From the NCBI RefSeq assembly GCF_013177735.1, contig NZ_WOEZ01000088.1, forward strand, positions 1-43,159: a stretch of DNA of 43,159 bases. The letters run 5' to 3'. Each line of letters starts with the position of its first letter. The first letter of the stretch is position 1. This document shows, piece by piece, positions 34,428 to 41,738 of this stretch. The position numbers and the translations under genes are program-made. This DNA comes from Paraburkholderia elongata (GTDB taxonomy: Bacteria > Pseudomonadota > Gammaproteobacteria > Burkholderiales > Burkholderiaceae). The notes below the pieces were generated by a model, which was not told where the DNA came from, did not search any database, and saw nothing but the letters and a program-made list of their open reading frames with translations.

Positions 34428-35324
34428 TCAGAAGCGGTAGTTGATAGAGATATCGGCCACACCGGTGGCCCTGCTGTGCGTAATCGGACTATTGCCCGCG
34501 CTGCCGACCAGTTCTTCAAATGCACCGTCGGCAGTGGCAAACCAGTGCTTGTCGAACAGCCACACTGCGCTAATGCCGAAGCCCACCGACTTGAAACCCG
34601 CGCTCGCGTGATACTGCGAGTATTGCGAGTGCGCCGCCTGAGTCTGATTCACACCGTACCAGGCATTCATGTAGTCGGAGTCCGCAACTGTCACGTTCGG
34701 CCCGGCGAACCAAAAGAATTTTTTCGTGCTGCCCGGCATTGGCAGATAGGCGCCGAGATCGCCGATCCAGCCGTTCGAGCCGCCGAAATAGCGCCGGACG
34801 TCGGCGCGCAGCACGAGCGGAAAATCCTTCGACACGACATATTCCCCGGAGAGTTTGGCGCCCGGCGCCTGATTGATGTTGCCGAGGCCATTCAACTCCT
34901 CCGGATCGTCATGACCGCGACGCCCGAGATCGTAGACGACCCCGAGACTCGCGCGCCAGTTCTGCCCTTGCGCGAAGTTGACCCCAAGACCTTCGCCGCT
35001 CGAAAAGTAGAACAGGTCCTTGTAGCGCACGTCGATGCTCGGACCGGCCATCACGTGATACCGGTCGGAGCCCTCATAACGCGGCTGGAACGACGCCGCC
35101 GCGCCGACGCGCACCTGCCAAACCGGAATATCCGGTTGCCACATCTTCTGCAGCGGAATGCCCACGGAATACTGCCATTCGCCCAACGGCGAAGGGGTTT
35201 GGGCCAAGGCCGAACCCGGCAAAACGCCGATACCGCCGAGGGTCACGGCGACCAGAGATGTTGCCGCGATGCTTGTTTGTTTCTTGCGAATCCTGCCGAT
35301 CCGCTTTCTACGGCTGATCAACAC
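34428..35324 (-). CDS. MipA/OmpV family outer membrane protein
   Basis: A 298-residue outer membrane protein of the MipA/OmpV family. A long, basic N-terminal signal segment (SRRKRIGRIRKKQ, then a hydrophobic stretch ending GSALA) leads a mature beta-rich chain. The chain contains WQVRVGAAASFQPRYEGSDRY (in part), a family hallmark, and ends in ISINYRF with the terminal phenylalanine. MipA links murein enzymes in E. coli, while OmpV paralogues have other roles, so function is open. The start is GTG 35324, supported by GGAGG six bases upstream. The frame continues 20 codons further to 35384 without a ribosome binding site. Confidence 0.88.
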   Translation of the reverse strand: MLISRRKRIGRIRKKQTSIAATSLVAVTLGGIGVLPGSALAQTPSPLGEWQYSVGIPLQKMWQPDIPVWQVRVGAAASFQPRYEGSDRYHVMAGPSIDVRYKDLFYFSSGEGLGVNFAQGQNWRASLGVVYDLGRRGHDDPEELNGLGNINQAPGAKLSGEYVVSKDFPLVLRADVRRYFGGSNGWIGDLGAYLPMPGSTKKFFWFAGPNVTVADSDYMNAWYGVNQTQAAHSQYSQYHASAGFKSVGFGISAVWLFDKHWFATADGAFEELVGSAGNSPITHSRATGVADISINYRF

Positions 35325-35693
35325 CAGAAGCCTCCGTTTCTCGCGTATCGCGACGGGGTTTAGGTTTTCACCCGAGGTCCGCAATGGGTTGCAAACATCC
35401 GGGCGACCGCCGCCATGCTACGCGCGGCATGTAATTCTTTCAGCAGACGACACGCATTGCCCGGCAAAACGCACTGTCCGAATCGGGTGCCGACCCGTAA
35501 ATTGGGCACTTGTACGAACAGAGACGTGCGAAAGATTTGCCGACGCACGCTCCTGTGCAAAATGCGGGCCAGGTCGCCGGAGAGGCCCGGATCGGCTTGG
35601 GTTGGCTCGATTCGGATCGGACAGGAGAATCGCAAGACAGACCGACGGACGCTAGCAAGCGTGCCGTGGCGATGATGAGAGGCAGAGTACAGT
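35325..35693. other. Intergenic region without recognisable gene
   Basis: Between the MipA/OmpV start and the msrA terminator. Open frames exist on both strands, but their residue patterns (Arg/Cys/Pro-rich, no conserved motif) look like chance frames. The promoter for the MipA gene should be within it; no confident hexamer pair was found. Confidence 0.55.
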
Positions 35694-35696
35694 CAC

Positions 35697-35731
35697 AAAA
35701 AAACGGCCGGCGCCGCGCGATGCGGCGCCGG
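35697..35731 (-). terminator. Rho-independent terminator of the msrB-msrA transcript
   Basis: A perfect 10-bp stem (35707-35716 with 35722-35731, loop of five) is followed on the minus strand by CCG and seven T (35697-35703). It lies about 100 bases behind the msrA stop. Confidence 0.88.
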
Positions 35732-35776
35732 AACAGGACGATTAGCGCCGGTGGGGCGTTCGCCGCTTTACAGCGC

Positions 35777-35801
35777 TGCTTTATTACGGTGCTTTATTAC
35801 G
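35777..35801. repeat. Direct repeat of TGCTTTATTACG in the msrA 3' region
   Basis: TGCTTTATTACG occurs at 35777-35788 and again at 35790-35801, with one base between, in the transcribed tail between the msrA stop and its terminator. Function unknown. Confidence 0.6.
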
Positions 35802-35832
35802 CTGCTGGGCCGCACCGATTTGTAGCGCGGTC

Positions 35833-36576
35833 TTACTGTGCCGCTTCGACCAGCACAGGCTTGTCGCGATAGAGATTCGGAAACAGACGCTTCAGGTTTG
35901 CGACCTTCGGCATGTCGTTGATGGCGATATACGCGGAGTTCGGATGCAACGTCAGGTAGTTCTGATGGTACGACTCAGCAGGATAGAAGCCCTTGAACGG
36001 CTCCGTCTTCGTCACGATCGGCGCCGGGAAGGCGTGTGCCTTCTCGAGTTGCGCGATGTAACTCTGCGCGACGTGCCGCTGCGTGTCATTCAGCGGGAAC
36101 ACCGCCGAACGGTATTGCGTGCCGCTGTCCGGCCCCTGGCGGTTCAACTCGGTCGGATTCTGAATCACGGAAAAGTAGACCTGCAGCAGTTGCCCGTAGG
36201 AGACCTTGGTGGGATCGAACGTGACCTGCACGGATTCCGCATGGCCGGTTTCGCCGCCACTGACGGTTTCGTACTGCGCCGTGTCGCGCTGGCCGCCTGA
36301 ATAACCCGACACCGCCTTCGTGACGCCTCGCACGTGCTGGAACACGCCCTGCACGCCCCAGAAGCAGCCGCCCGCGAACACGGCGGTTTCTTCGTGCGCG
36401 GTCGTGGCGGAGATCGGCTCGTCGAGCGCGGGTGGCGCAATGACAACCCCGGCTTCCGACGAGAATGCCACGCGCTGCGCCAGCAGCAGCGCCAGCGCGC
36501 CGAGCCCGACCGAAAGCGCGATGGCCGCTGTGCGTGAGCGGGCCGGTTTGCCGATAATGCGTTTCTCGATGTTCAT
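35833..36576 (-). CDS. msrA: Membrane-anchored or exported peptide methionine sulfoxide reductase MsrA
   Basis: A 247-residue MsrA that reduces the S epimer of methionine sulfoxide in proteins. The catalytic Cys71 is in AGGCFWG, followed by the YSGG, GHAE(S) and GTQYRS(A) motifs of the family and YHQNY near the end. Residues 14-35 form a hydrophobic segment that could be an uncleaved signal anchor, so it acts outside the cytoplasm. It has a serviceable AGGA 10 bases before the ATG. It follows msrB by only 19 bases, forming an msrB-msrA operon. Confidence 0.94.
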   Translation of the reverse strand: MNIEKRIIGKPARSRTAAIALSVGLGALALLLAQRVAFSSEAGVVIAPPALDEPISATTAHEETAVFAGGCFWGVQGVFQHVRGVTKAVSGYSGGQRDTAQYETVSGGETGHAESVQVTFDPTKVSYGQLLQVYFSVIQNPTELNRQGPDSGTQYRSAVFPLNDTQRHVAQSYIAQLEKAHAFPAPIVTKTEPFKGFYPAESYHQNYLTLHPNSAYIAINDMPKVANLKRLFPNLYRDKPVLVEAAQ

Positions 36577-36595
36577 GATATTCGTCCTGATTCGA

Positions 36596-37117
36596 TCAGC
36601 TCGTGCCGCGCGCGGCGGGCGTGAAAGTTAAAGCGAGGCCGTTCATGCAATAGCGCAGGCCGGTCGGTTTGGGGCCGTCGTCGAATACGTGCCCCAGGTG
36701 GCTGCCGCAGCGCCGGCACAGTACTTCGTCGCGAGTCATGCCGAACGACGTGTCGGAATGCGTAATGACCGCGTGATCCAGCGGCTGCCAGAAACTCGGC
36801 CAGCCGGTGCCGCTATCGAACTTCGTCTTCGACGAAAACAGCGGCAGTGCGCAACCGGCGCACGCGAATGTGCCGGCGCGGTGCTCGTCGTTTAGCGGGC
36901 TGCTGAATGGCCGCTCCGTGCCCGCTTCGCGCAGCACGCGGTACTGCGCGTTCGTGAGCAGCTTGTGCCATTCGGCATCGCTGTGCACGACCTCGTAGGA
37001 CGCCGCTGCGCCCGCGGCACCCATACCCGCCGCGCTTGCCGTGCGCCATGCGCCGGTGCTGCCGGCGAGCGACGCCGCGCCGATTAACCTGAAGAAACTC
37101 CGTCTGCTGCAAGTCAT
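36596..37117 (-). CDS. msrB: Tat-exported peptide methionine sulfoxide reductase MsrB
   Basis: A 173-residue MsrB that reduces the R epimer of methionine sulfoxide. The N-terminus SRRSFFRLIGAASLAG is a good twin-arginine signal. The zinc cysteines are CAGC and CRRC, GTGWPSF and the catalytic region RYCMNG (Cys157) follow. The commonest form is RYCxNS, so Gly replaces Ser after Asn. Tat export implies folding and zinc loading before crossing the membrane. Together with MsrA it would repair both epimers in the periplasm. No strong ribosome binding site is visible before ATG 37117. Confidence 0.94.
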   Translation of the reverse strand: MTCSRRSFFRLIGAASLAGSTGAWRTASAAGMGAAGAAASYEVVHSDAEWHKLLTNAQYRVLREAGTERPFSSPLNDEHRAGTFACAGCALPLFSSKTKFDSGTGWPSFWQPLDHAVITHSDTSFGMTRDEVLCRRCGSHLGHVFDDGPKPTGLRYCMNGLALTFTPAARGTS

Positions 37118-37252
37118 GATGATCGTCCCGGAAAGTCCGTACCGTTCACCCGTTCAGGCGCTGAGCGCGCCGCCCGCGAGTGGTCCTGGCACTTAGTCGG
37201 CCAACAAGGGGATTTATGACAGCATGCGCGTCTTTTTGCGTGACGGCGGCGG

Positions 37253-37804
37253 TTACAGCGGAAATTTCGTGGTCGACAGGATTTCCTTGAGCACCATGAA
37301 CGAGCGGATTTGCCGGACGCCTGGCAGGTAGAGCAACTGCTCTGCGTGCAGACGATTGAAGCTGTCGCTATCGCGCGTACGGATCGTCATGAAATAGTCG
37401 AACTCGCCGGTTACGACGTGACATTCCATGCACCCGGCCACCTTCTGCGCCGCTTTTTCGAACTCGGCAAACGACTCCGGCGTGGACCGATCCAGCACCA
37501 CGCCGATGATGACCAGCATGCCCGCCCCGGCCGCCTTCGGGTCGATCAACGCGACGACGCCGCGAATCAGCCCCGATTCCTTCAACCGCTCGACGCGCCG
37601 CAAGCACGCCGGCGCACTCAGTTTGACTTTGGCCGCGAGCGCGACGTTCGAAATCGACGCGTCGGTTTGCAACTGACGCAGGATCGCCCGGTCGATGCGA
37701 TCGAGCGCGTGAAGCGGATCAGCTTCCGCGGTTGGAGTTGCTGCGGCGGTTACGGTGGTTGCGGCAGCAGTGACCGGTGTATTACGAACTTTTGTTGCGC
37801 TCAT
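37253..37804 (-). CDS. acdR: Lrp/AsnC-family regulator, probably of acdS
   Basis: A 183-residue regulator. The first 30 residues are a Thr/Ala-rich tail without homology. The helix-turn-helix follows (LDRIDRAILRQLQTDASISN, in part; LSAPACLRRVERL), then a RAM ligand-binding domain (GVVLDRSTPESFAEFEKAA, VTGEFDYFMTIRTRD). GGGAA precedes ATG 37804. It is divergent from acdS with a 160-base AT-rich gap. The pairing of an Lrp-type acdR with acdS is established in proteobacteria that carry ACC deaminase, so the role is inferred from known arrangement. Confidence 0.9.
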   Translation of the reverse strand: MSATKVRNTPVTAAATTVTAAATPTAEADPLHALDRIDRAILRQLQTDASISNVALAAKVKLSAPACLRRVERLKESGLIRGVVALIDPKAAGAGMLVIIGVVLDRSTPESFAEFEKAAQKVAGCMECHVVTGEFDYFMTIRTRDSDSFNRLHAEQLLYLPGVRQIRSFMVLKEILSTTKFPL

Positions 37805-37964
37805 CGGTTCCCATTCGGCTTTTTGTTAGGTGAATTTCGATTGATTATTTTTAAAAGTATGCCGGATGGAATTTCTTTGCAAGCTCATTTCTAGCGCTTT
37901 TCCCTACCATTTGTTTAGCGCGACTGCTTGCTGCTCGCGTCGAACCTATCACTCCGGAGCTGCC
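37805..37964. promoter_or_regulatory. Divergent acdR-acdS control region
   Basis: A 160-base gap markedly richer in A and T than its neighbours, with GATTATTTTTAAAAG at about 37840-37855. Lrp-type regulators favour such AT-rich sites. I could not fix an exact promoter or Lrp box; both promoters must lie here. Confidence 0.55.
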
Positions 37965-38981
37965 ATGAACCTGCAACGATTCCCTCGCTACCCACTGACT
38001 TTCGGGCCTACGCCGATCCAGCCGTTGAAGCGTTTGAGCGACCATCTGGGCGGCAAGGTGCATCTGTACGCGAAGCGCGAGGACTGCAACAGCGGCTTTG
38101 CCTTCGGCGGCAACAAGACGCGCAAGCTTGAGTACCTGATTCCTGAGGCATTGGCGCAGGGGTGTGACACGCTGGTGTCGATTGGCGGCATCCAGTCGAA
38201 CCAGACTCGCCAGGTAGCGGCTGTTGCCGCGCATCTGGGGATGAAGTGCGTGCTGGTGCAGGAGAACTGGGTCAACTATTCGGACGCCGTGTACGACCGG
38301 GTTGGCAACATCCAGATGTCGCGCATTTTGGGCGCTGACGTCCGACTGGTTGCCGACGGCTTCGACATCGGCTTTCGCAAGAGTTGGGAGGACGCATTGG
38401 AGAGCGTGCGTGCCGCGGGCGGCAAGCCATACGCGATCCCGGCCGGCTGCTCCGACCATCCGCTGGGAGGCCTCGGCTTCGTCGGTTTTGCCGAAGAGGT
38501 ACGCCAGCAGGAAGCCGAGTTGGGCTTCAAATTCGACTACATCGTGGTGTGTTCTGTGACGGGCAGCACCCAGGCCGGCATGATAGTGGGTTTCGCCGCC
38601 GACGGCCGCGCCGAGCGCGTGATTGGCATTGATGCATCCGCGAAACCTGCGCAGACGCGCGAGCAGATCACACGAATCGCGAAGCAGACCGCAGAAAAAG
38701 TCGACTTGGGGCGCGACATCACCAGCAAGGACGTGGTACTGGACGAGCGTTATGGCGGCCCCGAATACGGCTTGCCGAACGAAGGAACATTGGAGGCGAT
38801 CCGTCTATGCGCGCGACTCGAGGGCGTGCTGACCGACCCGGTGTACGAGGGCAAATCGATGCACGGGATGATCGACATGGTACGAAACGGCGAATTCCCG
38901 GATGGCTCACGGGTGTTGTACGCGCATTTGGGCGGCGTGCCGGCACTGAACGGCTACAGCTTCATTTTCCGGAACGGGTAA
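37965..38981 (+). CDS. acdS: 1-aminocyclopropane-1-carboxylate (ACC) deaminase
   Basis: A 338-residue pyridoxal phosphate enzyme that splits ACC, the ethylene precursor of plants, into 2-oxobutyrate and ammonia. Length equals the classic enzyme. The cofactor lysine is Lys51 (FGGNKTRK), Ser78 and Asn79 are in GIQSNQ and Tyr294 is present. Glu295 and Leu322, the two residues that distinguish true ACC deaminases from D-cysteine desulfhydrases, are both there (VYEGKS, AHLGG). GGAG lies at the right distance before ATG 37965. Upstream codons to 37866 are not coding. The gene points to a plant-associated life in which lowering ethylene favours root growth. Confidence 0.96.
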   Translation: MNLQRFPRYPLTFGPTPIQPLKRLSDHLGGKVHLYAKREDCNSGFAFGGNKTRKLEYLIPEALAQGCDTLVSIGGIQSNQTRQVAAVAAHLGMKCVLVQENWVNYSDAVYDRVGNIQMSRILGADVRLVADGFDIGFRKSWEDALESVRAAGGKPYAIPAGCSDHPLGGLGFVGFAEEVRQQEAELGFKFDYIVVCSVTGSTQAGMIVGFAADGRAERVIGIDASAKPAQTREQITRIAKQTAEKVDLGRDITSKDVVLDERYGGPEYGLPNEGTLEAIRLCARLEGVLTDPVYEGKSMHGMIDMVRNGEFPDGSRVLYAHLGGVPALNGYSFIFRNG

Positions 38982-39116
38982 GCGACGGCAAGCGCGCGGT
39001 CAGCGGTCGGCAATTAGTTAGTTTGCCGTAGCAACGTTCGCTGCTGGTCCGCGAAATAGTGCTGAATTAGCGGAGCCGAGGACTCAAACGCGGCGGACGG
39101 TTTTTGAAGTACGCTT
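38982..39116. other. Short intergenic region after acdS
   Basis: No gene seen. Contains GGACGGTTTTTGAAG but no convincing stem-loop terminator; the repeat element begins at its right end. Confidence 0.5.
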
Positions 39117-39391
39117 CGGCGCGCGCAGCGCCGCCGGAAGTATGATGCCCTTGTCACTCACGCCGAATGTGCGAGGGCGCAGATTCCAGATGCACCACTG
39201 CCTCCTCCGAGCGAGGGACCCGCTTAAGAATTAGCGGTTTGAGCCGCTTTCTCTTGCCTACTTCTCTTTGCGGCGGCAAAGAGAAGTAGGTGCCGCCCCG
39301 CACAGGGGCAACGCTAATAAACCAATAAGAATTCAAGGCAAGGCCAACGCCGCAGGCATACAGAAAAACAAGCGCCGCACAGGCAAAAAAA
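39117..39391 (-). repeat. Dispersed multi-hairpin repeat element (Burkholderiales type)
   Basis: A 275-base element abutting the LysR stop codon. On the minus strand it reads TTTTTTTGCCTGTGCGGCGC, then GCCCC-TGTGC-GGGGC, a perfect 15-bp palindrome (39257-39290), AGCGG-CTCAAA-CCGCT (39232-39247) and a GC-rich end with an imperfect inverted repeat. From memory, sequences with GTTGCCCCTGTGCGGGGC next to a TACTTCTCTTTGC palindrome are scattered in Paraburkholderia genomes. Small frames crossing it (for example 39154-39336) should not be called genes. It could be transcribed as the LysR 3' end. Exact limits are uncertain. Confidence 0.7.
39257..39290. repeat. Perfect 15-bp palindrome within the dispersed element
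   Basis: CCTACTTCTCTTTGC pairs with GCAAAGAGAAGTAGG across the loop GGCG. A second hairpin GCCCC/GGGGC sits at 39295-39309. No T-tract follows, so it is a structural repeat rather than a simple terminator. Confidence 0.88.
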
Positions 39392-40270
39392 TCAAACCCT
39401 CAACCCCTCCCTCAAAAACTCCACAAAAGCCCGAATCGTGACAGAGCTCTGCCGATGCTGCGGATAGACGGCATAGACAGTAGTCGCCGAAGGCAAAAAC
39501 TCTTCCAACACGGTCACCAACTGACCGCTCCCAATCGCATCAGCAACAATAAAATCAGGAAGCCGAACAATCCCCAACCCAGCGACGGCAGCATCGCGAA
39601 TCAACTCCCCATTATTAGCCCGCAGCGGCCCATGCACATCAACCCCCTCGGAAACCCCATCAACAACAAAATCCCAACTCACCACCCCGCCATGCCCATA
39701 CAACAGACACGAATGCCGCGCCAGATCGGCAGGATGAACCGGCGCCCCACGCCGCCGCACATACCCCGGACTGCAACACACCACCATCCTGACATCGACG
39801 AGCTTCTGCGCGATCAGCGTGGAATCCTGCAACGTGCCGATCCGAATTGCCATATCGAACCCCTCGCCCACCACGTCGACGGTACGATCGCTCAACTCCA
39901 TATCGAAGCGCACATCGCCATGCTCGCGCAGGAAGCTCGCCACCAACGGCGATAGATGCATCATCCCGAACGACATCGGCGCGCTGACCCGCAACAACCC
40001 ACGCGGCCCGGCGCGGCGCAGCGACATCGCCTGCTCGGCGTCATCCACTTCCCCGAGAATGCGCCGAGCACGCTCATAGAACTCCTGCCCGAGTTCGGTC
40101 ACAGCCAGCTTGCGCGTATTGCGGATCAGCAGTTGCACGCCGAGCGCCTCTTCCAGCGCCATCACGCGCCGGCTGACGAACTGCTTCGACAGCGCTAACC
40201 GCTTTGCCGCCGCGGTGAAGTTATGGGCGTCGACCGTGGCGACGAAGATCCGCATGTCATCGAGTTGCAT
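39392..40270 (-). CDS. LysR-family transcriptional regulator
   Basis: A 292-residue LysR regulator of the CrgA-like group. The helix-turn-helix is at residues 1-60 (MRIFVATVDAHNFTAAAKRL, in part; SKQFVSRRVMALEEALGVQL). The effector domain starts near GLLRVSAPMSFG. ATG 40270 is chosen because GAGGTGG lies eight bases upstream; GTG 40282 overlaps that site. It is divergent from pirin with a 135-base gap, so it probably controls the pirin-DoxX pair. The 3' half has unlike codon use: Phe is TTT, Arg includes AGG, and many codons end in T. The 5' half prefers C and G endings. Confidence 0.9.
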   Translation of the reverse strand: MQLDDMRIFVATVDAHNFTAAAKRLALSKQFVSRRVMALEEALGVQLLIRNTRKLAVTELGQEFYERARRILGEVDDAEQAMSLRRAGPRGLLRVSAPMSFGMMHLSPLVASFLREHGDVRFDMELSDRTVDVVGEGFDMAIRIGTLQDSTLIAQKLVDVRMVVCCSPGYVRRRGAPVHPADLARHSCLLYGHGGVVSWDFVVDGVSEGVDVHGPLRANNGELIRDAAVAGLGIVRLPDFIVADAIGSGQLVTVLEEFLPSATTVYAVYPQHRQSSVTIRAFVEFLREGLRV

Positions 40271-40405
40271 CGTTTTGTCCACCTCAGCGTGACAGTGTTT
40301 CCTGTTTACATCCGATTATAACCATCCTGATTGACCTAAACTGTCATTCATGGATTGCGGACAAACCTCTGGCCGGATCGCACAACAGAACCAAGGAGAA
40401 ATACG

Positions 40406-41131
40406 ATGCTCGATATCAGACACGCCAATCAACGCGGCCGCGCGGAGCACGGCTGGCTCAGCTCGCGTCATACGTTTTCCTTCGCGAGCTATCACGATCC
40501 GAAGCAGAACGGCTTTTCCGACCTGCTCGTGATCAACGACGACCGTGTCGCACCCGCCCAAGGTTTCGGCACGCACCCGCATCGTGACATGGAGATCTTT
40601 TCGTACGTGCTGGAAGGCGCGCTCGAACATAAGGACACGATGGGCACCGGCTCGGTGATCGTGCCTGGCGACATCCAGCTGATGAGCGCGGGAACCGGCG
40701 TCGCGCATAGCGAATACAACCATTCGAAGAGCGAGCCGGTGCACTTCATGCAAATCTGGATTGCGCCGGCGCAGAACGGCACCGCGCCGCGCTATCAGCA
40801 ACGTCACTTCGGTGCGGACCAGAAGCGCGGCGTGTTGCGCCTCGTGATGTCACCGGACGGTGCGGACGGCTCGCTGGTGCTGCAACAGGATGCGCGCGTC
40901 TATGCCGGTCTTTTCGACGGCGACGAAACTGCTCGCCTCGAACTGGCCAGTAATCGCTATGCTTATGTTCACGTGGCGCGTGGCAGCGTCACGGTGAACG
41001 GCGTCGAGCTTGGAGAAGGCGACGGCGCGCGGGTCCGCGACGAAGAAGCCCTGACCTTCACGCAAGGTCACGACGCGGAGGTGTTGGTGTTCGATCTGCG
41101 TAACATCGAAGTGTCAGAGTTGTGGGCTTAA
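40406..41131 (+). CDS. Pirin family protein (YhhW-like, cupin)
   Basis: A 241-residue bicupin of the pirin family. The N-terminal cupin has HPHRDMEIFSYVLEGALEH (in part), whose histidines bind the metal, and GTGVAHSEYNHS. Bacterial members such as YhhW can act as quercetin dioxygenases, and others are regulators. AAGGAG precedes ATG 40406. Usual YhhW length is about 230 residues. It is followed 95 bases downstream by DoxX, a recurring pair, and is divergent from a LysR gene. A response to redox or electrophile stress is an inference from that context. Confidence 0.9.
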   Translation: MLDIRHANQRGRAEHGWLSSRHTFSFASYHDPKQNGFSDLLVINDDRVAPAQGFGTHPHRDMEIFSYVLEGALEHKDTMGTGSVIVPGDIQLMSAGTGVAHSEYNHSKSEPVHFMQIWIAPAQNGTAPRYQQRHFGADQKRGVLRLVMSPDGADGSLVLQQDARVYAGLFDGDETARLELASNRYAYVHVARGSVTVNGVELGEGDGARVRDEEALTFTQGHDAEVLVFDLRNIEVSELWA

Positions 41132-41226
41132 GCGGCTCGATCCCGTCGATAGATCCGGCCGGCTTAAGCGTGGCTCGCGGCGAACTTTGCGGCGAGCCGC
41201 ACCCTTCCTAATTTTTGAGAAAAATC

Positions 41227-41640
41227 ATGCGCTATACGCTATTTGAAAACCAGAAAGACGCAGGCATTCTCGTCGCCCGCGTCCTGTTGATGGTGCTGTT
41301 CGTGATGTTCGGCTGGTCGAAGCTGACCGGCTTTTCCGGCACCGTCGCTTATATGACGTCGACCGGCGCACCGATTCCGGAATTGTCGGCGATCATCGCC
41401 GTGGTGATGGAGTTTGTGGTGGGCATTGCGCTGGTGGTGGGCTTCTATACGCGGCCGCTTGCGCTGCTGCTTGGGATCTATACGGTGGCCACGGCGATCA
41501 TCGGCCACCACTACTGGAACATGACGGGCATGGTGCAGTACGAAAACATGATCAACTTCTACAAGAACGTCAGCATCATGGGTGGATTGTTCCTGTTGTG
41601 CTTGACCGGGCCCGGCAAGTATTCGTTCGACCGGCGTTAA
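41227..41640 (+). CDS. DoxX family membrane protein
   Basis: A 137-residue inner membrane protein with four hydrophobic helices (VARVLLMVLFVMFGWSKL, IIAVVMEFVVGIALVVGF, LALLLGIYTVATAIIG and IMGGLFLLCLTGPG). FGWSKLTGF and the HHYW loop are typical of DoxX. Role in the family: thiosulfate:quinone oxidoreductase subunit in archaea, otherwise membrane redox or stress functions. ATG 41227, with GAGAA upstream, is preferred to the in-frame TTG at 41215. It lies with pirin in one transcript and ends at a strong terminator. Confidence 0.88.
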   Translation: MRYTLFENQKDAGILVARVLLMVLFVMFGWSKLTGFSGTVAYMTSTGAPIPELSAIIAVVMEFVVGIALVVGFYTRPLALLLGIYTVATAIIGHHYWNMTGMVQYENMINFYKNVSIMGGLFLLCLTGPGKYSFDRR

Positions 41641-41681
41641 GACTGCGCTAGGCCACGCTGCCGGTGTTCGGCAAGCTCGAC

Positions 41682-41718
41682 AAAAAGGTCGCCCGACATT
41701 CGCCGGGCGACCTTTTTT
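41682..41718. terminator. Bidirectional terminator between doxX and alkB
   Basis: AAAAAGGTCGCCCG (41682-41695) pairs with CGGGCGACCTTTTTT (41704-41718), giving a U-tract on both strands. It separates the converging doxX and alkB genes and lies 42 bases behind doxX and 21 bases behind alkB. Confidence 0.92.
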
Positions 41719-41738
41719 GTCGCATGAGGCAGTCCACG

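Noticed and set aside
35510..35872. 120-residue frame crossing the msrA terminator
   Set aside because: It runs through a terminator hairpin and into msrA antisense, with no recognisable motif or ribosome binding site.
39154..39336. 60-residue minus-strand frame in the repeat region
   Set aside because: It is built from the palindromic repeat element; such frames recur with the repeat and show no independent coding evidence.
39455..39955. 166-residue plus-strand frame rich in His, Pro, Asn and Ile opposite the LysR gene
   Set aside because: It looks unusual only because the LysR gene has shifted codon use here; the LysR frame has the full family motifs.
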